NCBI RefSeq assembly: GCF_964656455.1
Contig: NC_135723.1
Coordinates: 94,813,283-94,877,282 of the forward strand
Length of the DNA stretch: 64,000 nucleotides
DNA from: Halichoerus grypus
Lineage: Eukaryota; Chordata; Mammalia; Carnivora; Phocidae
Reading direction: 5' to 3'
Below are positions 31,286 to 43,040 of the stretch, in pieces. Each line of letters opens with the position of its first letter. Within the stretch, counting starts at the first letter, position 1. A model generated the notes under the pieces. The model ran no database searches, was not told the origin of the DNA, and saw nothing but the letters and a program-made list of their open reading frames with translations. Made by a program: the position numbers and the translations under genes.

Positions 31286-34200
31286 GTGAGCCAAGCCTTT
31301 TTCTTCCTCACAAAAATCCTTTCAGGGAGGGCTCCTATGCTAGCCTGGAAATCTATATATCCCTTCCTGAAAACTTTTCAACTTCCCAGAACTCTAGTCC
31401 CAGGGACGCTTATAAACCCCAGGTCAAGTCCCACTTCTCTCCTCTTAGGAAGTCCTATCAACTCCCCTCATATTTCCACTGGATGCTTCTAGGTTGTCCA
31501 TGGAAATATGGCACCCAGTGTGCGTAAAGGCTGTAATTAACAATCAGTCTTGCTCTGTGGCTCTGATCTACATCCTGTCCATAGTCTACACCTTTGTTAG
31601 ATTTCTGCCCAGTAAACTTTATGTTCTCACACCTTGTCTCCTAGAACAGAATGTTTAGCAGGTCTGTGAGTTTCAATGATAGCTTTGAGCAATTTTGGCA
31701 GGACTCACTAAAGGATCAGAGGCCTTGATCATTGATCCTTGACCACATGGTCTGAAGTTGAGCTAGCCCAGCAGCTTAGACATTCTTCCTATTCTGAAGC
31801 CCAAAGACAAAAGAAAGTACACCCTCACCCACCACCCTCAGTAGGACCCAGGAGCACAGGTTCAGAAGCCAAATCATTGAGGGTACATACTTGAAGGAAG
31901 CAGGACAATTGGGCAAAATGAAGTAGGAAATGGAGCAGGGTCTGGGAGAAGCAGGGACACTCAGCAAATCTAGAGGGTTTTCTTTACAAGAATATGGTTT
32001 TGAATGCTGGGTTTTTAGATTGTGATTCTGATGGTACCCTCTGTGGCATGACCAGACAGCCTCTCCTGGACAGAGTAAACCCTTCAGAGTTTTGACAAGT
32101 TGGTATAGTGGAGGCCAGTGTCCTAAGAAACATTGAGTAGGGGTAGGTTCAGATACAGATGTCACCCCACCCTGAGATGGGGCAGCAAGTCGTTGAAATA
32201 AGCTATACTAATTAGGGCGATCAGCCATTACCATTTGCTCAGGAATTTCTCGGTGTTAGCGCTAAGAGGCCGTCATCCCAGGAAGCTCCTCACTCCCGGG
32301 CAAGCTGATCTGATCACTCACTTTAGCTAAGCTGGTCATTTTATCAATCCTAAATTCATTTATAAATGAGAGGACTTTTGGAGACACTTAAGTCTTCATA
32401 CCCTTTCCTGCACACTTAGCACTAGAGCAACTGGTACAAGAAATGGAATATCTCCAAAATCTGAGATGCTTTACTCCAGTAAAATGGGACCATGAAGCAC
32501 TGTAGCCAAAAGCCTGAATTTCCTCCTGTCCCACCCAACACCAAAAGAGCTCAACCAGGAGTTTCTGGGAGAGAGAAAGTAAGTCTCCTAGTCCTGAACC
32601 CAGTTCTCCCTGATGGAAGAATCCTTGACTTCCCTCTTCCTCCATTTCCTTTTCCCATCAGATTGTGGTGTGTGGCTTGAAAATAGGGTAGCATCTAAAG
32701 TTCCCAAATATGGCCATGTGTCCAAATTCACTGCAGACCTAAAGAAATACAAATTCCTAGGCCCCACCAGGAACCAAAGAAGGAGGATCTCAAGGATGAC
32801 TCTAAAAATTCCTCCAGTGCATTAAGATGTTTAAGGTTCAGTATGATTCTGTTGATATGGAATATTTCTACTAATAATGATTTGAGCCTTCCCACTTAGT
32901 GGACAATCAACAGAACTTGGAGGATTTTATTAAGAAATGACATGTGATATTGTATTCTTATTCTTTTTTAATTTATTTTTTTGTCAGTGGAAAGAACAAT
33001 GATGCTCAGTTTTAAATAAAGCATCAAAGTTGTTTTATTAAACGAAACAAAGTCTGTAGAAAACAACCAAACCAAACAAGGATCAAAGATTTCCAAGGGT
33101 TCTGATACTCAGCAAATGATTCAAATCCCATCATCCCCTTCCCCTTGCACCTTCCCTGTGCCCTCTGCTCTGCTCATTGTGCTCGTCTCTCTTGTGGACA
33201 GATCTCTAATTTCTGCCCTGCTTCTCTCTTCCCAAAACCAGTCGAACAGTAATAAAAATGAACTTGCAGATGCCCCAAGTAGCAAAAGAAAATGAAGAAG
33301 TCACTCTGAAGCTTACAATTGGAACAGAATTAAGAGAATGTATGGTGGTAAGTAGAGGCCTGGGGAAGTAAACTCAAGAAAACTCTGACTCCTTAGTTAT
33401 GAGTACAATTAGATTAGTCTCTCACTTTACTGTTGCATATTATACTTAATAAAATGCTGAATAGCAATCCTCATGCTCCCAATTCTCATATGTATTATGC
33501 TACTTGAGCCCCAGAACAACCATCAAACCTTGGGGCAGATTACTATTCTCATTTTACAGATGAAGGAACCTGATCCAAAGAGGTATAGGAAGGATGAGAA
33601 GGAAAGAAGGAATGAGTAGTGAGAAAAGCAGAGCTAAGAGGAAGAAGAGAGGAAAAGAGTAAGAGCTGGGGGAGAAGAGGTAAGAGCTCCTCTAAGGTCC
33701 TGGACATAATTGTTTGAGATGAGGGGTGGGATAGAGAGTTCTCACAAGGAAAACTGCAACCCCATCCAGTGGATTGAGGCAAGTGGGCAGAAGAGCTATG
33801 TTGCAGAGAACACATGGGGTATGAGTCCCTCCTCTGCAGTAAGCTCTGAGCAGAGGTTGTGTTCATTGCCTCTCCCTCTGCCCTTTTGCTCTACCATCAG
33901 TAGTTCACTCTCGTTCCAGCCTCCTCTCCCCAACAAGGAGCCCACACTCTCCTCCCCACTTTCTCCAATTCAGCAGTTGTGGGAGGGAGGTCCGAGCCTT
34001 TTACTAGATCAGAGGTTCTCAAATGGAAATGCATGTAAGTCTCACCTGTGCATTATCACTCCTGTTTGGCTGCTCTGGGCCATGAGGAAAAGGGGTCTGT
34101 GCAGGTTTAATCCACAGAGGCTCTTCCCCAGGAAAGAGTGTGTCTTCTCCTCCCTGCCAGCAACCTTCTCACATGTTGTCACGCACACACAATCTGCCCC

Positions 34201-36727
34201 TTGTTAGCTATCACTGTTCTAGGGCAAAGACCCAGGCATCTCCACACTGACTCCTTCCAGAAGGGCACTCTCTCAGACAGCACAAGCATTTTCCTATGGC
34301 AGGAGTTTCCTAACTCAAATTAGATTTACATATGATGATTAAATCAAAAACAAAATTGGGAGCATGAAGACTGTTATTCATAAGAATACATTCTAAAAAT
34401 GGCCCCATACCTGTAAGAGAAAGATTTCTGATCACTGAGCAAAGAACAACACAGCTGCTTTGTCAAATTTGTCTGTTTACAGTTCAAGAATATGAACCTT
34501 GTATTTTAATTGGGGGTGGGGGGGAGGCCACATCATAATTTTTCAATTTTGTGTTTTGTTTATCATAACCACAGATGACAAAAGGAATGAAAATGTCTTG
34601 TGATAATGGTAGTTTCTGGTGATGATAGATAATGAAACTCCATTTTCACCCCTGAGAAAGTGATAGGTGTAAAAAAGTGTGTTTAATCAACAAAATCACA
34701 TGTGAAATACTTTTGTGCTGCAGTAATTATAAGGACTATGTTTTAAGAACAATGCTAACACAATAAAATAAGGCAATCTTTTTAAAACCTACACAAGTAC
34801 AAGGAATCTCATAAAATAAATGATATTGTAAATTAGAAAGAATTTGTAGGAAATTTTCTTAATTCTGGTCAACAATTTTTATTTGTAGCTTCTTTTTTTT
34901 TAAGATTTTATTTATTTATTTGACAGCGAGAGATAGTGAGAGAGAGAGCACAAGCAGGGGGAGCAGCAGGCAGAGGGAGAAGCAGGCTCCCTGCTGAGCA
35001 AGGAGTCCGATGTGGGACTCGATCCCAGGACCCTGGGATCATGACCTGAGTCGAAGGCAGACACTTAACCATCCGAGCCACCCAGGTGTCCCAAGGGTAG
35101 GGTTCTTGAAAGAAACACCAGGATCTTCAAAATATTCTGAGTAAAATTCCAATGGTGAGAACACTTGAATTCACCGTTTGGAGCTGACAGGCTATTCGGT
35201 GCACGGTTGTCAGTTACCTCGGCAAGCTTCAGGAGATAGGCAGATGGCCCCAGCCATGACCATGCAACCCTGTGATAATGTCCCCATGTTCAAGGTAGTG
35301 ATGAGTGCAGGCAATATTTTGAGATATATAAACCTGTCAAGTAATACTAACAAATCTATGTTTCTCTTCACGATAAAATCATACACACTGCTAGTGCCAC
35401 TGAGGATCGCTGATGACATAACAGGAGGAATATTCAATTTCAGTGAGATGTTAATAAAATAAAGATGCAATTTCTTTCCATCTGAGTTCACAGACCCTCT
35501 TGGTCTATGAACTCCAGGATAACACCCCCATGCTGAACACTAACCAGACAAAAAGTTCCTAATGCTGCTGAAACTTACATATCCCAAGTTGTAAACCCCT
35601 CTCAAATTAAAAAAGGAAATTTACCTTCAAGATTTCATTTGTTTATCTTACAGCCAACTTTGTTAAGTAACTGTTTTCCTCTCACAACCAAGGAAAGAGA
35701 GACTGAGAGATGTCACTGCAATCATCAAAGGTCACAGAGTTCGAGAGGAGCATGGTTCTGGCAACAAGACCTGGTTTTGGCCTCCACACCCAAGAGCCAA
35801 GCTGTGGTCACAGACCAGTTCCTGAAATCCCTAGCCAGGGAATAACAGCAAACCTGCTCTCCAAATGAAGGCTGCCCCAGAATGAGTTCTCCTTGCCCTG
35901 CCAATTCACTAACTCTTCCTTTCAGAGCCCAGACCCACGGTGGCACTAAAGCAGGAATTTGAGGACATGTTGACAGAAAACCTGACCTAGACTTTTGTTC
36001 CCAAAATGATACTACAAAAGTGGACTCCACAGTGCCTCTGGTCTACATCCGTCCCTGCTCTTTGCACATGAAGGATGTTGTCCTCCTCCTTCTTCGTGCT
36101 TTCTTGCCTTTCTCTCCCTTTCCCACTCCCCAGACTAACACAGGGTCCTCTCTGCCCACTTCCTCCTCCACAGATTAAAACTTTCCTCCGAGGCAGCCAT
36201 ACAATGGATGGTCCTTTTAACTATAATTACACCGCCTGCCTCTGTGAGGATTATCCAAGAACTTTCTACTGGGACTTTGAAGTCAATAGTAAGTATAGGG
36301 GTCATCCAAAGGAATAACTATCCACTAGGGCAGGGGAAACCATAAAGAGAAATGTGACTCCGGATGTGGAGCAGAATGTTGGGCAGAAGGGTGGAGAGAA
36401 AGGAGGGAAGAAGAGGGGAGAGTGGATGGGGACTATGCCCACATCTGAAAGTTGAGGGATTGTGTGAGAAAAGCTTAAGGGAGATATATTTGCAAATGAT
36501 TTAGGGAAACTGGACCCTAGTAAGGAGGTGCCTGAAACTAGTAGAAAAGCCAGGAAATGGGGTTAGAGTGTTATCAGAGAAGATCTTTGTCCTTGTCTCT
36601 TTCAGGAACTATGGCAATAGCAGCAATGGTCCACATTATTGAAAAAGAAGGTATCTGCCCTAATAAGGCAGTGGTGCCCAATGGACAAAAATATTTTTAT
36701 ACCACTCAGGGCATACAGATAATCTGA
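31191..36727 (+). CDS. PIP: Prolactin-induced protein (GCDFP-15), four coding exons
   Basis: Joined coding segments 31191-31285, 33242-33347, 36174-36288 and 36606-36727 give 145 residues (human PIP has 146). Introns are GT-AG with phases 2, 0 and 1. Residues 1-28 form a signal peptide with a leucine-rich core (LLLVLCLQLG) and predicted cleavage before Gln29, as in human. Cysteines 65, 89, 91 and 123 match the four mature cysteines that form two disulfides in the family. The sequon Asn105-Arg-Thr corresponds to the human glycosylation site and is built across the exon 3/4 junction. PIP is a small secreted glycoprotein of apocrine, salivary and lacrimal glands and seminal plasma that binds AZGP1, CD4 and actin. 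Differences: mature residue 22 is Glu where human has Asp, and two extra sequons (Asn32, Asn85) appear. The start codon has A at -3. No frameshift or stop is seen, so the gene looks functional. Confidence 0.95.
33242..33347 (+). CDS. PIP: PIP coding exon 2
   Basis: Acceptor CCAAAACCAG|TCG and donor GTG|GTAAGT at 33348. Encodes residues 32-67, ending ELRECMV, with the first mature cysteine (65). The polypyrimidine tract lies at 33216-33231. Contains Glu50 (mature position 22). Confidence 0.94.
33500..33590 (-). mobile_element. MIR fragment in PIP intron 2
   Basis: The phrases CATTTTACAGATGAAGGAAC and the preceding ATTACTATTCTC match the reverse complement of the MIR core. Short and decayed. 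Confidence 0.55.
34892..35092 (-). mobile_element. Carnivore tRNA-Lys SINE in PIP intron 2
   Basis: Minus-strand, antisense to PIP. T-run and TTTATTTATTTGACAG on the left, CCACCCAGGTGTCCC on the right. It is more than 1 kb from either splice site. Confidence 0.93.
36174..36288 (+). CDS. PIP: PIP coding exon 3
   Basis: Acceptor CTCCTCCACAG|ATT and donor AATA|GTAAGT at 36289. Encodes residues 68-105 and the first base of codon 106. Contains the family hallmark YTACLCEDYPRTFYWDF, with cysteines 89 and 91, and the extra sequon Asn85-Tyr-Thr. Confidence 0.96.
36606..36727 (+). CDS. PIP: PIP coding exon 4
   Basis: Acceptor GTCTCTTTCAG|GAA. Encodes residues 106-145 with Cys123 in EGICPNK, and ends with the TGA at 36725-36727. 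The C-terminal strand is one residue shorter than in human PIP. Confidence 0.94.
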
Positions 36728-36790
36728 TCTTGGTGGAAGCCCTTGTCTAACTGCCCCCCAGGGTGGTTCCTTTAAGAAAACTTGGCTGGA

Positions 36791-37032
36791 GGGCGCCTGG
36801 GTGGCTCAGTCGTTGGGCGTCTGCTTTTGGCTAAAGTCATGATCTCAGCATCCTGGGATCGAGCCCCACATCGGGCTCCCTGCTCCGTGGGAAGCCTGCT
36901 TCTCCCTCTCCCACTCCCCCTGCTTGTGTTCCCTCTCTCGCTGTGTCTCTCTCTGTCAAATGGATAAAATCTTTAAAAAAAAAAAAAAAAAAAGAGGTCT
37001 CCCAGAACATTATTTTAAAAAAAAAAGAAAGA
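36791..37032 (+). mobile_element. Carnivore SINE inside the PIP 3' UTR
   Basis: Sense-orientation SINE with a perfect 17-bp TSD AAGAAAACTTGGCTGGA at 36774-36790 and 37033-37049. The usual tail AAATAAATAAAATC is changed to AAATGGATAAAATC, so the SINE's own AATAAA motifs are lost. The A-rich tail includes an extra GAGGTCTCCCAGAACATTAT segment. Confidence 0.96.
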
Positions 37033-37069
37033 AAGAAAACTTGGCTGGAATATCTGTTGTGGTCTGTAA

Positions 37070-37075
37070 AATAAA
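37070..37075 (+). promoter_or_regulatory. PIP: PIP polyadenylation signal
   Basis: AATAAA in CTGTAAAATAAACTTC, followed about 15-25 bp later by TG/T-rich sequence (TTCTCTGTGTTCTGTGGTGT). It is the first canonical signal after the stop codon. Confidence 0.85.
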
Positions 37076-38822
37076 CTTCTCACAAACTTCTCTGTGTTCT
37101 GTGGTGTCTTCCCTTCCAAATCTGTCCCAGAGGAGCCTCAGAGCACCCAGAATTTCTAGAACTTTGTCCTCTCAAAGAACTGTTACTGAGGAGTTTATGG
37201 GTTCTCATTGCCCATTGGTATGAAGAATGAGAGATGAAGAAATAGAGAAGACTCACAGAATCTGAAATTCTCTGGGCTCCTAAATATGATGCCCCTTCCT
37301 GTACCCATGCCCTGTGTTTCCTTACTGTAGGGAAAAACTCAGAAAGCTAGGTGATGCCAGGTGTTAGTGGAAAATGAAGGGCTATGGGAGCCATTAAGCA
37401 CTGCTGGTGGCCTTTTGGAGAACCATCTGACATTACGTAATCAAATCAATTCTGCACATACCATATAACCCAGCACCTCCACAACTAGAAGTGATGGTAA
37501 GAGACGCTGGGTTCCTAGGTCAATATATTCTAGCTATCAAAGACAAAGCACTACTGAATAATCGTTGTTCTAAAATCTATGCCACATCTTGAAGGACATC
37601 ACCATAACCCTAAACGGTGGTGATCTCCAAACTATCTCCTTAGCTGCTCATTTATGAGGTTTTTCCAGCATGCTGTAGGTGACCAGTAGTTTCCTGATGA
37701 TGCCATTAATGGCAAACTGGTAGATTCCTTGATCAGGTGCCCATTGTGGCAAGTCTTTCATTAAAAAAAAAAAAGATTCCCTTGATCTAAAGAGATATTA
37801 GATGAGATTCCACGTCTAAAAATCAGATACTCTATAAGCCGTCAGATGGCAGTGCTGGCCAAGACACTGCAGGCAGGGAGGCTACATCCACGCCTAGAAT
37901 ACATATCAACCTCAGTAGAGACAAACTATTGCCCTCTCAAGAGTCAAAGGGTCCAATGTAACCAATGTATTCTCCAAATGATCTCCCTGCTGTTGAGGTC
38001 TCAGCATTTGTCTCTGGGCTGAAAGGCTGGCAGCCACAACATCTAAATCACTTATGGTGAGAGGTACATGTACAATGTCGATGATCACTGCCTCACTGGC
38101 CATCACACAAGCATTGGAGTAGCTGAGAACAGAAGCTGCCTTATAACCATTGAACCAGTCATCCTATCCAACAAATTAATTGTTCAATGTCTCCTCTGTG
38201 TCAGATACTTTCTTGTGAGCATTAACATGAGACACAAAGAACCACATACTTTGTAGCTCATATCCCTTGGTTCATCCAGATAGCCAACTCATTTGTGAAC
38301 CACACCTGGGTATTTTATCTCTAATACCCAGTTATAAGAACTCCCTCACCCATGATGCTGCAGGCCAATCTGAAGGAGGAGTGTTAGTGCAGTAGAGGTA
38401 GTTGACATGAGAGAAGAACCACCTTTTTTCTGTAACTCTGGCCAAGTTGGATCCAGTTGCAACTGTGCTATTTCCATTGTATGATGAATTGCTGCTGTAC
38501 CCACCCAAATTTATAATTTGTGGGTCAGCCAATACCTAAGTCATCATGGGATACTCTGGTCCCATAGTCACTTGGTGTTTCACAGTCAAGTATTAGGTCT
38601 CTACAGTGCCCATGTGCTCCTTTCCAAAAAAAAAAAAAAAAATAGTTCCATGCTGCATATGATATGATTGTATTTCAGAATCCTATTGGTCTACTCTGCA
38701 ACTCTCTTCCTAGGTCTTACCAGAGACTACACACAGTGTCTTTAATCTACCATAGGAAAGATTAAACACATAGCATATAGGATATGCCAAGTGATATGGC
38801 CAAAATAAAAGGGACTTATTTT

Positions 38823-39193
38823 AGTTTGCTCAGACTGCCATAACAAAATACCATAGTCTGGGTGGCTCAAACAACAGAAATTTATTTTCTCACAGCTCTG
38901 GAGGCAACAAGGCTAAGATGAGGGTGCCAGCATGGGTTCTTGTGAGGGCCCTCTTCCTGGCTTGCAGACCAGTACCTTCTCACTGTGTTCTCACATGGTG
39001 AAGAGAGAGGTCTGGTGTCTTTCTCTTCTTATAAAGGCACCATCCTATCTTAACAGGACTCCACCTTTATGACTTCATTTAACCTGAATCACCTCCTTAA
39101 AGGCCCTATCTCCAATACAGTCAGCAGAAGGGTGAGAAGGGTTAGGGCATCAACATATGAATTTTGGAAGGGACACAATTCAGTCATAGTAAG
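38823..39193 (-). mobile_element. MLT1-type solo LTR (ERVL-MaLR)
   Basis: Reverse complement of an MLT1 LTR: CAGACTGCCATAACAAAATA, 'AACAACAGAAATTTATTTTC', 'CTTGTGAGGGCCCTCTTCCT', 'AGGCCCTATCTCCAATACAG' and 'CAACATATGAATTTTGG' in order. It lies within, and in the same orientation as, the ERVL pol relic. Confidence 0.85.
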
Positions 39194-39420
39194 TAAACTT
39201 TTTCTCATGCCAAAGTTTGAACCTGCTACAGAAACCCTTTTATGCTCTGATACCACTCAAAACAGGTGTCTTTTTGAGTCACCCAATAATGTGACTGAAT
39301 GTATCATTCACAAGTGTAGTAAATATTGCCTCCAAAATCCAAGGTCTTCCAAGTATTGCACTTCTCTTTTAGTGGTAGGTTATTCAAGGTGCAATAACTT
39401 TCTGGAAAAGATATTCTAGC

Positions 39421-39537
39421 GCACCCAGGTGGCTCAGTCAGTTAAGCATCCAACTCTTGATTTCAGCTCAGGTCATGACCTCAGAGTTGTGATCAAGCCC
39501 TGCATTGGGCCAGCTTGGGATTCTCTCTCTCCCTCTC
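39421..39537 (+). mobile_element. Internally deleted carnivore SINE
   Basis: Plus-strand SINE with a shortened body (GCATTGGGCCAGCTTGGGAT joins head to CT tail). Followed by an (AAAAAC)n tail at 39540-39588. Confidence 0.9.
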
Positions 39538-39539
39538 TA

Positions 39540-39555
39540 AAAAAAAACAAAAACA

Positions 39556-39588
<33 letters not shown>
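39540..39588. repeat. (AAAAAC)n repeat
   Basis: A-rich SINE tail expanded as AAAAAC units. Confidence 0.9.
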
Positions 39589-39589
<1 letters not shown>

Positions 39590-42000
39590 CTCTAGCATGC
39601 CCCAGACCACTGAACCCCTAAAAACTTCACTGATGGGGTAGTCCCCTAAAGATGTGCATTGTACAGGTGTCTTACCAGAATATCTACAGTGATTGCCACT
39701 TCCTGCTCAGCAGATCCAATTAATACAATATCATCAAGATATGGACCAGTATTCTGTTCAATGTCAGGATGATCAAGGTACCCATATTATAACAGGCATT
39801 AGGAAAGTTCATATAGTACCAGGGTAAAACTGAATATGTATGGCTGCCCATCCAGACAAACAAACTGCTCTTGATCTTTTTATCTGATGAGGAAAAAAAA
39901 GGAGCATTAATCATATCAGTAACCACACAGTAAGTGCCAGAGATTATGCTTATCTATTCTTGTAAAGATACCACATCTGATATGGCAGCTGTCAAGGGAC
40001 TTTTTTGTGTGTCTGTTCATTTGTTTGTTTACAGTTGCCAGCCATGGCCCATTTTCATCCATTTGACTTTGCATGAGCCAGACTGCTGAGTTAAAAGAGA
40101 TATAATTCTGATCACCACCCACCATCCTTTAATTCTTTAAGTGTGGCACTTATCTCTACCATCCCACTAGATAAATTGTGACTTACTTTCTTAGCTTGGG
40201 GATGCAATTTCACCAGATTCCACTTAGCCATTCCAATCATAATAGTGCTTACTCCACATGTCAGGGAACCTATGTAAAGGTTCTCCATCTGTTTATTATA
40301 TTCATCCAATTATGCATTTAGGGACAAGAGAAACGACCACAGCATAAGAAAAAATGTACTCACTCTGAGATGGACTTGGACCCCACTTATCTCCGGGCTT
40401 CCATAAGCCTCATTATACCATGGAGGCATGATAGCATTTTGGTGTCAGTCTCAGCTTAGAACCAGTATCCAACATCCTCAAAAGATTGGTAGTTCCTCAT
40501 TCTCCAGATATAATTATTCTGGTGAATGACCAGAAGTCTCTTTGAAGAAAGACTGAGTAATATATACTACAAACACATGCTGTGATGTTGCAAGTTACTT
40601 CCTCAAGGGGACCCAGTCTCTCTTTGAATCAACAGGCTCTGAGAGCTAACTCTGGTCTGGAAACTAGGAGAACGATTATGATTTGCCATTATGCTTGCCA
40701 ACATCAGTTTTCTGCTTATTCAGTCTTGAACTTTTTGTATATATAAGTTAAACAATCCCCTGCTGTCTTTCCACACATCCTTCTCCTATGAACACCACGG
40801 TCAACTAACCATCACCAAATATACCTGTTGGCAAAAGTTCCCATTATAATTTTGGCTTTGCTGCCAGTTACTTTAATTATTACAACCTTGTCTCCAACAG
40901 TTAAGTGCCAATTCCAGGCCTCTGCTAGTTCAGAATCCTATAAACCCCACTGATACAAGGGAATGTAGATCTATAGCAGCATTTTCTACTCCACCCCAAC
41001 CTAGAGAGGAAGTTCACCTATGAACTTAACAATTCCAGTGCCCCACCCTTCCACTAGCATTCCTTACTGTTTTACCAATGGGTACGTCTTTTGGGATTTC
41101 TCAAGTAGCAAAGTCATCTAATTGATTCTCTGGCCTTGTATAATACATCCACTCTGGCATGCTCTACTCACTAAGTCTTTTGAATCCTTCCTAAATACTC
41201 TGACCAGTTTGAGCATATCCACATTATTTTCTTTAGGTCACCACATTTCCAAAATTTAAGGGGCCACCCCAGCATAATATCAGACTTGTTCCAGGTATTC
41301 TTTGCCAGGAACTTAAGTCCTGAGTCATGGGAGAGTGCCTCTCTGTAAGCACCTTCCAAAATCCAAAATCCCAATGATCCCTACCCCTGACATTCATGCT
41401 TTTGTGTAATTCCCTTCCCTTGAGAACAGGCAGGAACAATGACTTCCTCCTAACCAGTGGAACATAGCAAAGGTAATGAGATGTCACTTATCTACTCAGG
41501 CCCTGGCAATCAACAAAAGCTTAACAGGAGACAAAACAGCATGAGCAACCTGCAGTTTGGTGCTAGTGCAGCTCTGGAAAATACCTGGTCTCACCCAACT
41601 CAAGCCCCAGGCAGCCCCAGACTGGCCCACTAACAATAGAGTGACTAAATAGGCAAAGAAAGCCATTACAGACAACTGGACTGAAGGCAAAAGTGGCTCA
41701 GCCACAACAGTAGGGTGCATATAACACACAGGAAACAACCTGAAGTGCCAGGTTCTGGTGAACAGAGAACATTGCACAACAGGGCACTACAGGACCTCTT
41801 CTTCATAAAGCCACTACTTTCAAGAGCAGGAGAGATAGCTGACTTTACTAACACATAGAAACACACACAGAGTGTTAGACAAAATAAGGAGACAGAGGAG
41901 TACGTCTCAAATGAAAGAATAGGACAAAATCACAGCAAGAGAGCTCAACAAAATGGAGATAAGTAATATGCCTGATAGAGAATTTAAAGTAATGGTCATA

Positions 42001-42183
42001 GGGGTGCAAGGGTGGCACAGTCGGTTAAGCATCTGACTCTTGGTTTCTGCTCAGGTCATGATCTCAGGGTCATGAGACTGAGCCCCACGTCAGGCTCCAC
42101 ACTGAGTTTAGAGTCTGCTTAAGACTCTCTCTCCCTCCCCCTTTACCCCCCCCAAATAAATAAATAAATCTTTTTTAAAAAAT
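42001..42183 (+). mobile_element. Carnivore tRNA-Lys SINE (SINEC)
   Basis: Plus-strand copy in the 5' part of the older L1. TSD AAAGTAATGGTCAT and AAATAATGGTCAT (about 41986-42000 and 42185-42197). Confidence 0.93.
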
Positions 42184-42189
42184 AAAATA

Positions 42190-43040
42190 ATGGTCATGAG
42201 CATACTCACTGGACTTAAGAAAAGGGTAGAAGACCTCAGTAAGACCCGCAACAAAGAGATAGAAAACATAAAAAAGAACCAATCAGAAACAAAGAACACA
42301 ATAACTGAACTTAAAAATACATCAGATGGAAAAAATAGGCTAAAGGAAGCAGAAGAACAGAAAACATAAAAAAGAACCAATCAGAAACAAAGAACACAAT
42401 AACCGAACTTAAAAATACATCAGATGGAATAAATAGGCTAAAGGAAGCAGAAGAACAAGTCAGTGACCAGAGGATAGAGTAATGGAAAGCAATCAAGCTG
42501 AACAGCAGAAAAAGAATAAGAAATGAAACAGATTAAGGGAACTCAACAACACCCATCAAGCATAACAACTTTCACGTTTGTTTTAGGGATCCTGGAAGGA
42601 AAAGAGACAGAAAAGGGGGTAGGAAATTTATTTGAAGAAACAAATAGCTGAAAACTTCCTGAATCTGGGGAAGGGAACAGAAATCCAGATCCAGGAGGCA
42701 CAAAGAGCCCCCAGCAAAATCAACCAAATGAGGTCCACACCAAGACACAGAGTAATTAAAATGACAGGAAGTAGTGATAAACAGAGATGTTTAAAAGCAG
42801 CAAGAGAAAAGAAAACATTATATATAAAGGAAACCCCATAGGGCTATCAGCTGATTTTTCAGCAGACACTTTGCAGGCCAGAAGGGAGTGGCATGATACA
42901 TTCAAAGTGCTAAAAGAAAAAAATGCAGCCAAAAGTACTCTATCCAGCAAGGCTATCATTCAGAATAAAATGAGAGATAAAGGGCTTCCCAGACAAACAA
43001 AAGTTGAAGGAATTCATGACCACTAAACCAGCCCTACAAG
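42190..43040 (+). pseudogene. L1 ORF1 remnant
   Basis: ORF1 of the older L1. Coiled-coil region at 42200-42530 contains a 98-bp tandem duplication that breaks the frame. RNA-binding region at 42632-43026 includes ENFLNLGKGTEIQIQEAQRA and the FSADTLQARREWHD block. Not functional. Confidence 0.8.
42261..42456. repeat. 98-bp tandem duplication inside L1 ORF1
   Basis: Units 42261-42358 and 42359-42456 both begin AGAAAACATAAAAAAGAACC and are nearly identical (differences include AATAACTG/AATAACCG and GGAAAAAATAGG/GGAATAAATAGG). 98 is not a multiple of three. Confidence 0.93.

Larger units (their letters stand above)
36728..37090 (+). other. PIP: PIP 3' UTR, enlarged by a SINE
   Basis: Runs from the stop codon to just past the polyadenylation signal at 37070. 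Removing the SINE and one TSD copy (259 bp) would put the signal about 84 bases beyond the stop, which suits a short original 3' UTR. The present UTR is about 345 nt. Confidence 0.8.
37400..41470 (-). mobile_element. Decayed ERVL-type endogenous retrovirus, internal (pol) region
   Basis: Minus-strand relic in the order expected for pol. RT is at about 40330-39720: an open piece at 39926-39720 carries the block before the active site, and the RT catalytic YLDDI motif is encoded at 39721-39744, in a different frame from that piece. Connection and RNase H sequence is near 39660-38540, and integrase-like sequence near 38110-37880. Stops and frameshifts are frequent; it is a non-functional ancient copy. 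An MLT1 LTR (38823-39193) and a short SINE (39421-39537) are inserted in it. Its own LTRs are not recognised. The part at 40340-41470 is assigned by position and could be upstream pol or gag. Confidence 0.65.

Noticed and set aside
33710..34207. 165-codon open frame
   Set aside because: Falls wholly inside PIP intron 2, with no splice context or similarity.
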